From the NCBI GenBank assembly GCA_902478455.1, contig CABSLJ010000045.1:1-15063 (forward strand): a stretch of 15,063 bases of DNA, written 5' to 3'. Positions 14,301-15,063 of this stretch are shown piece after piece; the first letter of the stretch is position 1; the number at the start of each line of letters is the position of its first letter. The notes under the pieces were generated by a model. The model saw only the letters and a list, made by a program, of their open reading frames with translations, did no database searches and was not told where the DNA came from. This stretch comes from an uncultured Oscillospiraceae bacterium (GTDB lineage: Bacteria > Bacillota > Clostridia > Oscillospirales > Acutalibacteraceae). The position numbers and the translations under genes were made by a program.

Positions 14301-14729
14301 TCAGTTCAGACCTGAACGGCTGCCTTTTTTGCGCTTTCTCATGTGGGGGAATACCACCTCTCTGATTTTGGTGCACAGTCCGCACAGCGGAATACACAAC
14401 AATCCCCACAGCATGCTGTACAGCAGACAAACCTGTCCCCAAAGGTTGACCGGCCGGGCGGAATAATCCCAGACGTTGAGCCGCAATTTAAGATTGACCA
14501 CACAGCCGACCAGAAATTCGATGCAGGTCACAGCCAGTGAACCCAGCAAACATTTCTTCCACAGCTTCCAGTGCGCAAACCGGCCAAAGAGCTGGTACAG
14601 CACCACAAAGCACAGCCCTCCTGTCAGCGCCATGCTCCAATGGGTGTATTTCCTCCACAGCAATTCTAGAATCGGATATCCCACAAATCCCACGCCAAAC
14701 AACGCAGTCCATTCTTTTGCCTTTCTCAT
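14301..14729 (-). CDS. CmpB-like multi-pass membrane protein
   Basis: A 142-aa integral membrane protein with about four hydrophobic segments (8-25, 33-49, 60-80, 100-118) and a strongly basic tail (RKRKKGSRSGLN). The segment CIEFLVGCVVNLKLRLNVWDYS (69-90), followed by PVNLWGQVCLLYSMLWG (93-109), matches the ABC_trans_CmpB-type family: an E before the last helix pair, then WDYS, N.x.G and a C..S..WG pattern. These are often annotated as putative ABC transporter permeases, but their function has not been established. The start is ATG 14729; the upstream GGGTGATG is a weak ribosome binding site, so the start is moderately sure. It lies 147 bases downstream of the rubrerythrin fragment on the same strand, behind a hairpin, so it may have its own promoter. 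Confidence 0.75.
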   Translation of the reverse strand: MRKAKEWTALFGVGFVGYPILELLWRKYTHWSMALTGGLCFVVLYQLFGRFAHWKLWKKCLLGSLAVTCIEFLVGCVVNLKLRLNVWDYSARPVNLWGQVCLLYSMLWGLLCIPLCGLCTKIREVVFPHMRKRKKGSRSGLN

Positions 14730-14808
14730 GTTGCATCACCCGGGATTAATGTGCGCCCCGAAAGAGGTTTTTATACAGGGACGGAGCGCGCCCGGACGGA
14801 ACATACGG

Positions 14809-14843
14809 AACGCCCGCCGGTCCTTTCTGGATCGGCGGGCGTT
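14809..14843. terminator. GC-rich hairpin after rubrerythrin
   Basis: Arms AACGCCCGCCG (14809-14819) and CGGCGGGCGTT (14833-14843) are perfect over 11 bases with a 13-base loop. On the minus strand it lies 30 bases beyond the rubrerythrin stop, where a terminator is expected, but the following U-tract is weak. Confidence 0.5.
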
Positions 14844-14875
14844 TCGAAAAATAAGAAGGTAAAAACAGGGTACAA

Positions 14876-15015
14876 TCAATAATTCTTGGCGGCGATTTCA
14901 AAATAAGACTGCGGATGGCTGCACACCGGGCAGATTTCCGGCGCTTTCTCACCGACGTGAATATGACCGCAGTTGGCGCATTTCCAGATGACGATGGAAC
15001 CCTTCTGGAAAACGG
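14876..15015 (-). CDS. Rubrerythrin, C-terminal rubredoxin-like domain only (5' end cut off)
   Basis: The minus strand reads VFQKGSIVIWKCANCGHIHV.. then CPVC and PQSYFEIAAKNY before a TGA at 14878-14876. WKCANCGHIHVG and PEICPVCSHPQSYF are the hallmark Fe(Cys)4 knuckles at the C-terminus of classical rubrerythrins, which reduce H2O2 in anaerobes. Only 46 codons remain. The ferritin-like diiron domain (about 140 residues) is missing because the sequence at 15016 onward is an adapter. So this is a contig-end truncation, not a degenerate gene. It is a second member of the family, alongside the reverse rubrerythrin at 10379. Confidence 0.88.
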
Positions 15016-15063
15016 CTGTCTCTTATACACATCTCCGAGCCCACGAGACCGTACTAGATCTCG
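15016..15063 (+). other. Nextera adapter with index (sequencing artefact)
   Basis: CTGTCTCTTATACACATCT (15016-15034) is the 19-base Tn5 mosaic end. CCGAGCCCACGAGAC (15035-15049) completes the Nextera transposase adapter, followed by CGTACTAG (15050-15057), which matches the commonly used i7 index N702, and ATCTCG (15058-15063), the start of the P7 flow-cell sequence. This is library DNA, not genome. Confidence 0.98.

Noticed and set aside
15016..15034. Tn5-like 19-base end as evidence for a transposon insertion
   Set aside because: It continues into adapter, index and P7 sequence, so it is a library artefact.

Overview
The window (about 15 kb, GC-rich coding sequence, strong AGGAGG-type ribosome binding sites) looks like an assembled contig end from an anaerobic, low-O2 Firmicute, most likely a Clostridia/Oscillospiraceae-type gut bacterium. 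This rests on gene content: a reverse rubrerythrin next to a PerR-type regulator, a classical rubrerythrin, a K+-dependent-type membrane pyrophosphatase, a CmpB-like membrane protein and a DUF3795 protein. No species can be named from the sequence alone. The last 48 bases are an Illumina Nextera adapter with an index, not genomic DNA.

Layout. 1-960 (minus): start of a kdp potassium-uptake operon with a 32-aa membrane miniprotein, kdpF and the first 244 codons of kdpA. 1426-1791 (plus): conserved-looking small protein of unknown function with its own promoter and terminator. 2252-5912 (plus): TetR regulator followed by a fused ATPase-FtsX-type ABC exporter with a very large extracytoplasmic domain, closed by a perfect 21-bp hairpin shared with the convergent operon. 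6005-9593 (minus): cell-surface cluster of polysaccharide deacetylase 1 (secreted), N-acetylmuramoyl-L-alanine amidase with SH3 domain, deacetylase 2 (no signal peptide, own consensus promoter) and an AAC(3)-family acetyltransferase. 9873-10924 (plus): PerR-like regulator with an operator over its own start region, then reverse rubrerythrin. 11137-11598 (plus): DUF3795 cysteine-rich protein. 11770-13874 (minus): membrane-bound pyrophosphatase hppA, interrupted by a one-base frameshift in an A/T homopolymer. 14301-14729 (minus): CmpB-like membrane protein. 14876-15015 (minus): C-terminal end of a rubrerythrin cut by the adapter.

How the parts relate. The kdp pump and the pyrophosphatase are ion-transport functions; PerR, reverse rubrerythrin and the terminal rubrerythrin are peroxide/oxygen defence; TetR-ABC is a typical regulated export pair; the deacetylase-amidase-deacetylase-acetyltransferase cluster is the least conventional grouping. 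I see no CRISPR array, phage, insertion sequence, rRNA or tRNA. Nothing here is clearly a new system. The best candidates for a second look are the duplicated deacetylases flanking a divergent amidase, the pyrophosphatase with altered catalytic motifs and a frameshift, and the adapter at the end.
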